From GCA-2733415 sp049614485 (GTDB lineage Bacteria > Bacteroidota > Bacteroidia > Flavobacteriales > Flavobacteriaceae), in the NCBI GenBank assembly GCA_049614485.1, contig JBMZDR010000001.1, positions 124,001 through 188,000 on the forward strand: DNA of 64,000 nucleotides. The letters run 5' to 3'. Numbering within the stretch: position 1 is the first letter of the stretch; each line of letters begins with the position of its first letter. The position numbers and the translations under genes were made by a program. The notes under the pieces are model-generated. The model saw only the letters and a program-made list of their open reading frames with translations, searched no databases and was not told the DNA's origin. Below are positions 34,028 to 41,612 of the stretch, one piece after another.

Positions 34028-35983
34028 TTGATTTCACAAACCACTATAAATAATGTTTTTGAAACTGCTCGTTTAGAGGAGGTTATCGGTGATTTCGTAC
34101 AATTGAAAAAGGCAGGAAGTAATTTTAAAGGCTTAAGTCCGTTTACAGATGAGCGTTCTCCGAGTTTTATGGTATCTCCAGTAAAACAAATTTGGAAGGA
34201 TTTCTCTTCTGGGAAAGGAGGAAATGTTGTGGCGTTTTTAATGGAGCATGAGCACTGTTCTTACCCTGAAGCTATTAAATATTTAGCTAAAAAATACAAT
34301 ATTGAAATTGAAGAAACTGAACAGTCTAACGAGCAAAAAGAACAAGCTAGTGAGCGTGAAAGTATGTATTTGGTTTCAGAATATGCCCAAAAATATTTTT
34401 CAAATATTTTGCATAATAATGAACAAGGAAAAGCCATTGGTTTAACTTATTTTAAAGAACGTGGCTTTACTGAGGAGACTATAAGAAAATTCAACTTAGG
34501 TTATGCTTTAGATCAATGGGAAGCTTTTACCAATGAGGCTATAAAAAACAGTTATCAATTAGAGTTTTTAGAAAAAACAGGGCTTACAATTGTAAAAGAA
34601 ACTAAACAATTTGATCGTTTTAAAGGACGTGTTTTGTTTCCAATTCACTCTATGAGTGGTCGTGTTTTAGGTTTTGGTGGGCGTATTTTAACAAGTAATA
34701 AAAAAGCAGCTAAATACCTGAATTCTCCAGAAAGTGAAATTTACCATAAAAGTAAAATTTTATATGGTATTTACCAGGCAAAGCAAGCTATAGCTAAAGA
34801 AAATAACTGCTATTTGGTTGAAGGTTATACAGATGTGATACAGTTTCATCAAACCGGTATTCATAATGTTGTGGCATCATCTGGTACAGCTTTAACAAGT
34901 GATCAAATTAGATTGATTAATAGGTTAACTAAAAATATCACAATACTTTTTGATGGTGACGCAGCCGGAATGAGGGCTTCATTACGCGGGGTTGATTTGA
35001 TTTTAGAGCAAGGGATGAATGTGAAAATTTGCACCTTCCCTGAAGGTGAAGATCCTGATTCGTTCGCTAAAAAAACACCTTATGAAGAATTGGTGTTGTA
35101 TTTAGAAGATAATTCAAAAGATTTTATAGCATTTAAAGCTGGAGTTTTAAGTGAAGAAGCTAAGAATGACCCGGTTAAGAAAGCGGAAACCATTCGTGAT
35201 ATCATCACAAGTATTTCTAAAATTCCCGATACAATAAAACGCGAGCTGTATATTAAAGAATGCGCGCGTATAATGGATATTTCTGAGCAAGTATTGTTTT
35301 CAACACTCGCACAACTATCTAATACAGCTACTAGAGAAAGTAATAAAACAACAAAGCAACAGCAAAAAAGTTTTGATGTTGTGCATAAGTCAAAACAGCC
35401 TGTAAAAAAGGTAGATGAGCAATATGAGTTAGAGCGTAAAATTATTCAAATGCTATTGTTATATGCAACTGTTGAAGCAGAATTTGAAGAGTATTACCTT
35501 AAGGAAAATGAAACTGGTGAGCTTCAATTAGATAAAGAGTTGGAGGTAAATTCTGTACATCAAAAAGTATATTTGAGTTTGCAGGAAGATGAAGTGGAGT
35601 TTGCAAATGAATTATTTCAAGTACTGTATTATAAGATTGTTGAAAAATTACAGAATGATAATAAGCTACAGATCGAAACATTTATCAATGTTTTAGAGCC
35701 TGTTCTAGCAAGTGAAGTGACCTCAATCTTAATGAATGAAGAGCGCTACTCCTTAAATGATTGGGAACGACAGAATATATTTCCTATAAAAAAAGAAGAC
35801 AATATCGGCCGTTTAGTTAATGAGAATATATTGTCATTAAGACGTTTTTTAGTTACTAAAAAAATTGATGAATTAGCAAAGTCAGTTTCTCAAGAAATTT
35901 CTAATATCGAAATTATCCAAGAAATAATGGATTATACCGCGCTTAAAAAAGTATTGTCAGAAAAGTTAAACCGTGTGCTGTAA
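34028..35983 (+). CDS. dnaG: DNA primase, zinc ligands of the N-terminal ribbon replaced
   Basis: Synthesises RNA primers for replication. From TTG 34028 (LISQTTINNVFETARLEEVIGDF) it has 651 residues; the longer frame from GTG 33968 starts within the queA terminator. The N-terminal zinc-ribbon fold is recognisable, but the usual Cys-His-Cys-Cys ligands are S37, T40, D58 and S61 (GLSPFTDERSPSF and IWKDFSSGKGG). The TOPRIM core is intact: YLVEGYTDVIQFH and ILFDGDAAGMRAS. A C-terminal helical region (~410-651) would contact the helicase DnaB. dnaG is convergent with nadE, 5 bp apart, with no terminator between. Confidence 0.92.
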   Translation: MISQTTINNVFETARLEEVIGDFVQLKKAGSNFKGLSPFTDERSPSFMVSPVKQIWKDFSSGKGGNVVAFLMEHEHCSYPEAIKYLAKKYNIEIEETEQSNEQKEQASERESMYLVSEYAQKYFSNILHNNEQGKAIGLTYFKERGFTEETIRKFNLGYALDQWEAFTNEAIKNSYQLEFLEKTGLTIVKETKQFDRFKGRVLFPIHSMSGRVLGFGGRILTSNKKAAKYLNSPESEIYHKSKILYGIYQAKQAIAKENNCYLVEGYTDVIQFHQTGIHNVVASSGTALTSDQIRLINRLTKNITILFDGDAAGMRASLRGVDLILEQGMNVKICTFPEGEDPDSFAKKTPYEELVLYLEDNSKDFIAFKAGVLSEEAKNDPVKKAETIRDIITSISKIPDTIKRELYIKECARIMDISEQVLFSTLAQLSNTATRESNKTTKQQQKSFDVVHKSKQPVKKVDEQYELERKIIQMLLLYATVEAEFEEYYLKENETGELQLDKELEVNSVHQKVYLSLQEDEVEFANELFQVLYYKIVEKLQNDNKLQIETFINVLEPVLASEVTSILMNEERYSLNDWERQNIFPIKKEDNIGRLVNENILSLRRFLVTKKIDELAKSVSQEISNIEIIQEIMDYTALKKVLSEKLNRVL

Positions 35984-35988
35984 TAGCT

Positions 35989-36777
35989 TTAGCGCAACTC
36001 TTTCGGAATTACACAAACAGGAATAGGGTCCATTTTGTGCTTGTTTCTTCTGTTGTAGCTAGAGTATATGTTAAAGACTTCCAGTTGTCTTCCAGAAAAA
36101 TCTCCAGCTGTTTTTCCTTGGTCTTTCATTGTCATAGCCCATTCCAATTCATCGTAATTAGCTCCAATTTGATCTTCATCACTTCTGGCATCACCAAACA
36201 AACCATCAGAGGGTTTTGCAATCCTAATGCTGTTGCAAATGTTTAATGCTTTTGCAAGTTCATAAACTTCAGATTTCATTAAATCTGCTATTGGACTTAA
36301 ATCAACACCGCCATCACCATATTTTGTGTAAAAACCAACACCAAAATCTTCTACTTTATTTCCTGTTCCAGCAACTAAATAACCTAATAATCCGGCATAA
36401 TAATACAGGGTTGTCATGCGTAAACGTGCTCTTGTGTTTGCAAGGGCCATGTCAACAATATCTTGCTTGCCATCTAGTGAGACCTCAGTTTTAAACTCTT
36501 CAAAAACCGGAGTTAAATCTGCTCTAGTATCCGTAACATTTGAAAACTTGTTTTTTAAATCGGCAATATGTTCTTGTGCTCTGCTTACATGGCTTGGTGC
36601 TTGATGAATAGGCATTTCAATGCATAATACTGGTAAGTTGGTTTTAGCGCATAATGCAGAGGTTACTGCAGAATCGATACCACCAGAAATACCAATTACA
36701 AAACCATTAACATGTGCTTTAGTTGCATAATCCTTTAACCAATTAACAATATGATCTATAACTTTTTCCGTTTTCAT
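35989..36777 (-). CDS. nadE: NAD synthetase, ammonia-dependent
   Basis: Amidates nicotinic acid adenine dinucleotide to NAD in the last step of its synthesis. The 262-residue protein has the ATP-pyrophosphatase P-loop GISGGIDSAV (~29-38), the ANTRARLRMTTLYYYAG helix, GTGNKVEDFGVGFYTKYGDGG (~135-155), and the lid motif KPSDGLFGDARSDEDQIG. It lacks the glutaminase domain of larger synthetases, so it should use free ammonia. It stands alone, divergent from gldB. Confidence 0.95.
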   Translation of the reverse strand: MKTEKVIDHIVNWLKDYATKAHVNGFVIGISGGIDSAVTSALCAKTNLPVLCIEMPIHQAPSHVSRAQEHIADLKNKFSNVTDTRADLTPVFEEFKTEVSLDGKQDIVDMALANTRARLRMTTLYYYAGLLGYLVAGTGNKVEDFGVGFYTKYGDGGVDLSPIADLMKSEVYELAKALNICNSIRIAKPSDGLFGDARSDEDQIGANYDELEWAMTMKDQGKTAGDFSGRQLEVFNIYSSYNRRNKHKMDPIPVCVIPKELR

Positions 36778-36821
36778 AATGACTTTTTTTATGATTGCTC
36801 TTCAAGAAACAATCTATTGTT

Positions 36822-36829
36822 TAAATTTG
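36822..36829 (+). promoter_or_regulatory. -7 box TAAATTTG of gldBC
   Basis: Perfect TAnnTTTG 84 bp upstream of the gldB ATG; a TTG at 36795-36797 is 24 bp away, one more than the usual spacer limit. Confidence 0.45.
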
Positions 36830-36913
36830 CCTTGCTCGAAAATAATTTTATTTATCAAGAGCGTAAAATTTTTAGAGAAGTTTTTTCGTTATGACTTCAA
36901 ATAGCTGCAAAAT

Positions 36914-37879
36914 ATGATATATAGATTTTTTTTAAGTGTGATTTTTCTTGGTTTAATAGCTTGTTCAGAAGAGTACAAAACCCCCGAAGAAATTACCGAG
37001 ATTGATATAAATGTTGATGTAAAACGTTTTGATAAAGATTTTTATAATGCTGACATAAACTCTTTTGATACCTTGAAAGAAAAATACCCCTATTTCATAC
37101 CTAGAAAAGGGGTAGATGTTGATAGCTTGTGGACTGCTAAAAAAATAGATACTCTAGAGCAAGAATTATTAGAAGAATCAGTAAGAATATTTCCGGAATT
37201 TCAAGAGCAAACAGCCGACTTGAAATTGCTGTTTCAGCACATTAAATATAATTTTCCAGAATTTGAAGTACCAGAAGTTGTAACCTCTACATCAATGGTG
37301 TCTTATAGAGATAAAGTATTGTTGCAAAATAACATCTTGTTGATTGCAATAGATACGTACTTGGGGGCTGATCATAAGTTTTATGCCGGCATTCCAACGT
37401 ATATCTCTGCAAATTTGAAAGAAGAGCAATTAGTTTCAGATGTTGCAGATGTGTATGCAAGGCAGTATATTCAAGCTGGAAACCAACGTAGTCTGCTAAA
37501 TCAGATGGTTTATTTTGGAAAAATATTGTATTTAAAAGACCTTTTCATGCCGTTTAAGTCGGAAGCATCTAGAATAGGGTATTCTCAAATAGAATTAGAA
37601 TGGTCAAAGGCAAATGAGTCTGAAATATGGAGTTATTTTGTTGAAAAGGATTTGTTGTTTAGTACAGACCCTGCTTTGTCAGGACGGTTTATTGCTCCAG
37701 CTCCGTTTTCTAAATTTTATTTAGAGTTGGATAATGAGTCGCCAGGAATGTTGGGAAGATATATAGGTTGGCAGATAGTAAAGTCGTTTATGAAAAAGAA
37801 TGATGTATCTTTGCGCGAACTTACCACTTTAGGTGGTAAAGAATTGTTTGAAAAATCAAAATACAAACCAGAACAGTAA
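36914..37879 (+). CDS. gldB: Gliding motility lipoprotein GldB
   Basis: A 321-residue lipoprotein (signal MIYRFFLSVIFLGLIAC, Cys17). It matches GldB in layout: an acidic N-terminal IDINVDVKRFDKDFYN, a central IFPEFQEQTADLKLLFQHIKYNFPEF region, IDTYLGADHKFY, and C-terminal SPGMLGRYIGWQIVKSFM. GldB is required for gliding in Flavobacterium johnsoniae; its biochemical role is not settled, though the fold is reminiscent of zinc-protease-like DUF2268 proteins with the active residues changed. Its stop overlaps the gldC start (TAATG), the usual gldBC pair. Confidence 0.93.
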   Translation: MIYRFFLSVIFLGLIACSEEYKTPEEITEIDINVDVKRFDKDFYNADINSFDTLKEKYPYFIPRKGVDVDSLWTAKKIDTLEQELLEESVRIFPEFQEQTADLKLLFQHIKYNFPEFEVPEVVTSTSMVSYRDKVLLQNNILLIAIDTYLGADHKFYAGIPTYISANLKEEQLVSDVADVYARQYIQAGNQRSLLNQMVYFGKILYLKDLFMPFKSEASRIGYSQIELEWSKANESEIWSYFVEKDLLFSTDPALSGRFIAPAPFSKFYLELDNESPGMLGRYIGWQIVKSFMKKNDVSLRELTTLGGKELFEKSKYKPEQ

Positions 37880-38211
37880 TGTCAAAAATAAACTCAGAAA
37901 TAAAATTAAATATAGAGCTTGATGAAAATCGTGTTCCAGAAAAATTAAGTTTTACCGCAAAGGATGGAGGTGTGGAAAATCAAGAGTCTAAAGCAGTAAT
38001 GCTTTCGGTTTGGGATGCAGATAAACAAGAGTCATTGCGTATTGATTTATGGACTAAAGACATGCCAGTAGATCAAATGAAGGTGTTTTTTCATCAAACT
38101 TTAGTAAGTATGTCTGATTCTTATCAACGTGCTACCCAAGACGAAAAGATGGCTTTAACAATGAAGGACTTCTGTGATTATTTTGCAGAGAAATTAGAGC
38201 TTAAAAAGTAA
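37879..38211 (+). CDS. gldC: Gliding motility protein GldC
   Basis: A 110-residue soluble protein without a signal peptide, translationally coupled to gldB. The sequence SEIKLNIELDENRVPEKL, then VMLSVWDADKQESLRIDLWTKDM, and a C-terminal MKDFCDYFAEKLELKK are typical of GldC. GldC improves gliding and is thought to work with GldB; no enzymatic activity is known. It ends at a long bidirectional terminator. Confidence 0.93.
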   Translation: MSKINSEIKLNIELDENRVPEKLSFTAKDGGVENQESKAVMLSVWDADKQESLRIDLWTKDMPVDQMKVFFHQTLVSMSDSYQRATQDEKMALTMKDFCDYFAEKLELKK

Positions 38212-38212
38212 T

Positions 38213-38262
38213 AAAAAAGGGTGTATTTATTCTTGTTTCAGAATAAATACACCCTTTTTTTT
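38213..38262. terminator. Bidirectional terminator between gldC and engB
   Basis: Twenty-bp arms (38214-38233 with 38240-38259; core GGGTGTATTTATTCT) around a 6-nt loop, with A/T tracts on both sides, serving convergent gldC and engB. Confidence 0.9.
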
Positions 38263-38274
38263 AGGCTTCAATAG

Positions 38275-38877
38275 TTATTTTTGAAGCGAATTATTTATAG
38301 CGTCAATATAGTTTAGTAACTCTTCCTTTCCGTGATAGTTGCTTGAAGATGTCACAAAATGTTGCGGACATTCTTCCCAAGTTTCCAGCATAATTTCTTG
38401 GTAGCGTGCAATGTTTCTTTTTAACGCTTCTGGCTTTAACTTGTCTGCTTTTGTGAAAATAATATTAAAAGGCACTTGGTTTGTACCTAGCCATTCCATA
38501 AATTCTAAATCTACTTTTTGAGGTTCGTGTCTGCTGTCAACTAGTACAAAAGCACATAGCATTTGTTCACGTTTTTCGAAATATTCTGTAATAAATTTCT
38601 GAAATGTTTTTTTTGATTTTTTTGACACTCTTGCATAACCGTAACCAGGTAAATCAACTAAAAACCATTCTTTGTTAATTATAAAATGGTTGATAAGTTG
38701 TGTTTTTCCAGGTCGTCCAGATGTTTTTGCCAAACTTTTTTTATTGGTCAACATGTTAATTAATGAAGACTTACCAACATTAGAACGTCCAATAAAGGCG
38801 TATTCAGGATAGCGTTCTTTTGGGCATTTTGCAACCAATGAGTTGCTAATTACAAATTCAGCAGATTTAATTTTCAT
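38275..38877 (-). CDS. engB: Ribosome biogenesis GTP-binding protein EngB/YsxC
   Basis: An essential small GTPase (200 residues) needed for 50S subunit assembly. It has G1 GRSNVGKSS (~31-39), G2/G3 with KTSGRPGKTQLINHF and DLPGYGYA, G4 TKADKL and G5 TSSSNY-type ends (FVTSSSNYHGKEEL). The start MKIKSAEFVISN is typical. It follows the alpha/beta hydrolase gene by 34 bp on the minus strand and probably shares its promoter. Confidence 0.95.
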   Translation of the reverse strand: MKIKSAEFVISNSLVAKCPKERYPEYAFIGRSNVGKSSLINMLTNKKSLAKTSGRPGKTQLINHFIINKEWFLVDLPGYGYARVSKKSKKTFQKFITEYFEKREQMLCAFVLVDSRHEPQKVDLEFMEWLGTNQVPFNIIFTKADKLKPEALKRNIARYQEIMLETWEECPQHFVTSSSNYHGKEELLNYIDAINNSLQK

Positions 38878-38911
38878 TACAATGTAACTGTTGTCAACGT
38901 AGTGTTGTGAG

Positions 38912-39676
38912 TTATAATTTTCGTTTTGTTAGCCATTGTTCCAGCAACATGTTGAATTCATTAGGGTGTTCCATCATGGCTGCATGACCGCATTTATCAA
39001 TCCAAAATAAATCTGAATCGGGTAACAAATCATGAAATTCATCAGCAACATTTGGTGGTGTTACAGAATCATTTTTTCCCCAAATAATACATGTGGGTTG
39101 AGTCATTTTTGGTAAATCTTTAGCCATGTTGTGCCTGATAGCACTTTTTGCTATTGCTAGAGTTCTTATGAGTTTGTTGCGGTCATTTACGGTGTCATAA
39201 ACTTCATCAACAATCTCTTTTGTTGCTATTTTTGGGTCATAAAAAACATCCTCAGCTTTTTTCTTGATGAATTCATAGTCGCCTCTTTTTGGATATCCGT
39301 TCCCCATGGCGCTCTCATATAATCCAGAGCTTCCTGTAATGACTAATGCCTTTACGTAATCAGGATACATTTTTGAAAAGTATAAGCCAATATGTCCTCC
39401 TAATGAATTTCCCAACAAGATAACGTTGTCTAATTTTTTAAAATCAAGAAAAGCTTTAACGTAGTTTGCGTAGCTTTTAACATTGGTTTTTAGTAAAGAC
39501 AAACTGTATATAGGGAGTTCGGGTATAATTATTTTATAACCTTTTTTCGGAAAATAATCTGTAACACCTTCAAAGTTGCTTAAACCTCCCATTAACCCGT
39601 GTAAAACGACTATTGGAGTGCCTTCACCAGCCTCAATAAAATTGTATTCTTTTTCCTTTTTAAGTGTAAACTTCAT
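38912..39676 (-). CDS. Alpha/beta hydrolase
   Basis: From ATG 39676 the enzyme has 254 residues and no signal peptide; the 15 codons upstream in frame are a hydrophobic-looking read-through of a palindrome and are rejected. Fold features are HGLMGGLSNFEG (oxyanion loop), nucleophile S91 in GNSLGGH, an acid in WGKNDSVTPP and a final His in DKCGHAAMMEHP. The reaction is not predictable; esterases, MhpC-like C-C hydrolases and lipases share this pattern. It is linked to engB, an arrangement I believe is frequent in flavobacteria. Confidence 0.85.
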   Translation of the reverse strand: MKFTLKKEKEYNFIEAGEGTPIVVLHGLMGGLSNFEGVTDYFPKKGYKIIIPELPIYSLSLLKTNVKSYANYVKAFLDFKKLDNVILLGNSLGGHIGLYFSKMYPDYVKALVITGSSGLYESAMGNGYPKRGDYEFIKKKAEDVFYDPKIATKEIVDEVYDTVNDRNKLIRTLAIAKSAIRHNMAKDLPKMTQPTCIIWGKNDSVTPPNVADEFHDLLPDSDLFWIDKCGHAAMMEHPNEFNMLLEQWLTKRKL

Positions 39677-39696
39677 AAAATAGCATTGTACCAATA

Positions 39697-39718
39697 GTTG
39701 TAATAAAAGTATTACAAC
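39697..39718 (-). repeat. Perfect 9-bp-arm inverted repeat in the hydrolase leader
   Basis: GTTGTAATA-AAAG-TATTACAAC lies between the -7 box (39736-39743) and the start codon (39676). It could be a repressor operator or a 5' UTR hairpin. No T-tract follows, so it is not a terminator. Confidence 0.6.
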
Positions 39719-39735
39719 CAATGTTTTCTAATTGG

Positions 39736-39743
39736 CAAATCTA
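39736..39743 (-). promoter_or_regulatory. -7 box TAGATTTG of the hydrolase-engB unit
   Basis: Perfect TAnnTTTG on the minus strand, 60 bp upstream of the hydrolase ATG. No -33 TTG at consensus distance. Confidence 0.45.
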
Positions 39744-39849
39744 CGGTTTTTTTTTGACATGATTTCTCTCCGGTTTCCCTTCGTAAACTGAATTCTCTAA
39801 TGTTTTTAACAGCCTCATAATGCAATGTTTACGTTGTGTTAAGGCTGTA

Positions 39850-39900
39850 GTGGTAAAACTTATTAACAAAGTGGGGTTATGTGGTAAAATGTGGTAAAAT
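39850..39900 (+). promoter_or_regulatory. Probable MraZ operator: GTGG repeats in 10-bp phase
   Basis: GTGGTAAAAC at 39850, GTGGGGTTAT at 39871, GTGGTAAAAT at 39881 and again at 39891. The last three are contiguous 10-mers and the first is 21 bp upstream, so all four present the same DNA face. MraZ proteins of other phyla bind short G-rich direct repeats (TGGGN or AAAGTGG types) in their own promoter. Here the array occupies the -33 region of the mraZ promoter, which fits autorepression. Confidence 0.65.
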
Positions 39901-39906
39901 TCTTCA

Positions 39907-39914
39907 TATCTTTG
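39907..39914 (+). promoter_or_regulatory. -7 box TATCTTTG of the mraZ-led cluster
   Basis: Perfect TAnnTTTG, 25 bp before the mraZ GTG start and 7 bp after the last GTGGTAAAAT repeat. There is no -33 TTG; the repeats sit in its place. Confidence 0.55.
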
Positions 39915-39939
39915 AAAAAAGAAAAGTCAAACTGAATTT

Positions 39940-40413
39940 GTGATAAGTTTAATAGGAACATATGAATGTAAAATTGATGCTAAAGGGCGCGTTATGCTTC
40001 CTGCTGCGTTAAAAAAACAATTGTTACCTGTTTTGGAAAACGGATTTGTATTAAAGCGCTCTGTCTTTCAGCCTTGTTTAGAGCTGTATCCTATAGAGGA
40101 GTGGGATTTGTTAATGCAAAAAGTGAATAAACTAAATAGGTTTGATAGAAAGAATAATGATTTTGTAAGACGTTTAACTGCTGGGGTAAAAATGATTGAA
40201 TTGGATAGTTCTGGTAGGTTGTTAGTAGCGAAAGATTTGATAGGGTATTCTGGTTTAGCGAAGGAAATTGTTATTTCGTCTGCAGTTAATATTCTTGAAA
40301 TTTGGGATAAAGATAAGTATGAAGCAGTCATAGATGACGCTGCAGGTGTGTTTGCAGACTTGGCAGAAGAAGTTATGGGTGGAAAAAACGATGAGTTTGA
40401 TGGAATATCATAA
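39940..40413 (+). CDS. mraZ: Transcriptional regulator MraZ
   Basis: First gene of the division and cell-wall cluster. The 157-residue protein has two SpoVT-AbrB-type domains (~4-50, GTYECKIDAKGRVMLPAALK, and ~80-125, KMIELDSSGRLLVAKDL), which assemble into a ring that binds direct DNA repeats. In E. coli MraZ represses the cluster. The start is GTG 39940. A GTGGTAAAA array just upstream is the likely binding site. Its C-terminus overlaps the rsmH start, so translation is coupled. Confidence 0.95.
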   Translation: MISLIGTYECKIDAKGRVMLPAALKKQLLPVLENGFVLKRSVFQPCLELYPIEEWDLLMQKVNKLNRFDRKNNDFVRRLTAGVKMIELDSSGRLLVAKDLIGYSGLAKEIVISSAVNILEIWDKDKYEAVIDDAAGVFADLAEEVMGGKNDEFDGIS

Positions 40414-41299
40414 TCCAGTATTATTAAAAGAGACGGTTGACGGGTTGAATATCAATCCGGATGGCGTGTATGTGGATGTCACTTTTGGCGGAGGTGGGCA
40501 TTCAAGGGAGATTTTGTCTCGTTTGAGTGAAAACGGACGTTTGTTTGCGTTTGATCAAGATGAAGATGCGCTAAATAATGTGATTGATGATGCACGATTT
40601 ACATTGATTCATGAGAATTTCAGATTTATAAAAAGGTTTCTTCGTTTTCATGGGGTGAGAAAAGTTGATGGTATTCTTGGAGACTTTGGAGTGTCGTCAC
40701 ATCAATTTGATGAAGCAGGAAGAGGTTTTTCAATTCGTTTTGATGCAGAGCTAGATATGCGAATGAGTAAGAAGATGAGTACATCAGCTTATGATGTGGT
40801 TAATGATTATTCTGAAGAAGAGTTAAGGCGTATGTTTTCTGTTTATGGTGAGTTGACAAATGCAAAAGCGATTGCTGCTAAAATTGTAGCGTCCCGAGAT
40901 GAGAAAATAAATACTATTGAAGAGCTGAAAAATGTTGTGAGGAAATTTTTGCCCCAACATGCAGAGCACAAGGTTTTAGCAAAAATATTTCAAGCAATTC
41001 GAATAGAGGTTAATGAAGAGCTTTTGGTGATTGAAGAGTTTTTGCTGCAAACGCCTGAGTTGTTAGATGTTGGTGGGCGTTTGAGTTTGATATCTTATCA
41101 TTCGTTAGAGGATAGGTTGGTGAAACGCTTTATAAGGAGCGGGATGTTTGAAGGTGAGCCTGAGAAAGATTTTTACGGCAATATATCCGTTCCGTTTAAG
41201 AAAAAAGGAAAAATGATTGTGCCTTCAGCAGATGAGATAAAAGTCAATAATAGGGCTAGAAGTGCTAAACTAAGAATAGCAGAGCGTATTGAAAACTAA
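40400..41299 (+). CDS. rsmH: 16S rRNA (cytosine-1402-N4)-methyltransferase
   Basis: Methylates N4 of C1402 in the 30S decoding centre with SAM. From ATG 40400 (MEYHNPVLLKETVDGL) it has 299 residues; ATG 40391 three codons earlier is equally possible. SAM motif DVTFGGGGHSREIL and downstream DGILGDFGVSSHQFDEAGRGFS are diagnostic, and the C-terminal SLEDRLVKRFIR and NNRARSAKLRIAERI blocks are present. The start overlaps the end of mraZ by 14 bp, and the end overlaps ftsL by 11 bp. Confidence 0.95.
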   Translation: MEYHNPVLLKETVDGLNINPDGVYVDVTFGGGGHSREILSRLSENGRLFAFDQDEDALNNVIDDARFTLIHENFRFIKRFLRFHGVRKVDGILGDFGVSSHQFDEAGRGFSIRFDAELDMRMSKKMSTSAYDVVNDYSEEELRRMFSVYGELTNAKAIAAKIVASRDEKINTIEELKNVVRKFLPQHAEHKVLAKIFQAIRIEVNEELLVIEEFLLQTPELLDVGGRLSLISYHSLEDRLVKRFIRSGMFEGEPEKDFYGNISVPFKKKGKMIVPSADEIKVNNRARSAKLRIAERIEN

Positions 41300-41603
41300 G
41301 GTTTTAAATATTTTAAAAGGCCGTTTTTTAGTAGACGATGATGCGGTGAAAAACTGGAGGTTTATTGGGTTTTCAATACTCTTGGTTTTAGTAATGATTG
41401 CGAGTTCTCATAAGGCAGAGAAAAAAGTGTTTGAAATTGGAGATTTAGACAAGAAAGTTAAAGAGTTAAGGTCTGAATATGTTGATTTAAGATCACAGTT
41501 AATGAAATTAAAAATGGAATCTAAAATATCTGAAAAAATGTTAGCTCGAGGCTTAAAGTCTTCAGAGGTTCCTCCAAAAAAAATAAAAGTAATAGAAAAA
41601 TAG
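41289..41603 (+). CDS. ftsL: FtsL-like cell division protein
   Basis: A 104-residue bitopic membrane protein. It has a cytoplasmic N-terminus (~1-24), one hydrophobic helix (RFIGFSILLVLVMIASS, ~24-40) and a periplasmic heptad-like stretch (~47-85) with regular Leu/Val spacing. Sequence conservation in FtsL is low; the assignment rests on topology and its position between rsmH and ftsI. It should bridge FtsQ/FtsB and FtsWI at the septum. The start is TTG 41289, overlapping rsmH by 11 bp. Confidence 0.85.
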   Translation: MKTKVLNILKGRFLVDDDAVKNWRFIGFSILLVLVMIASSHKAEKKVFEIGDLDKKVKELRSEYVDLRSQLMKLKMESKISEKMLARGLKSSEVPPKKIKVIEK

Positions 41604-41612
41604 TTTTTAGTT

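Noticed and set aside
39809..39848. ACAGCCT / AGGCTGT inverted repeat upstream of the mraZ repeats
   Set aside because: Seven-bp arms 26 bp apart with no T-run; weak compared with the phased GTGG array.
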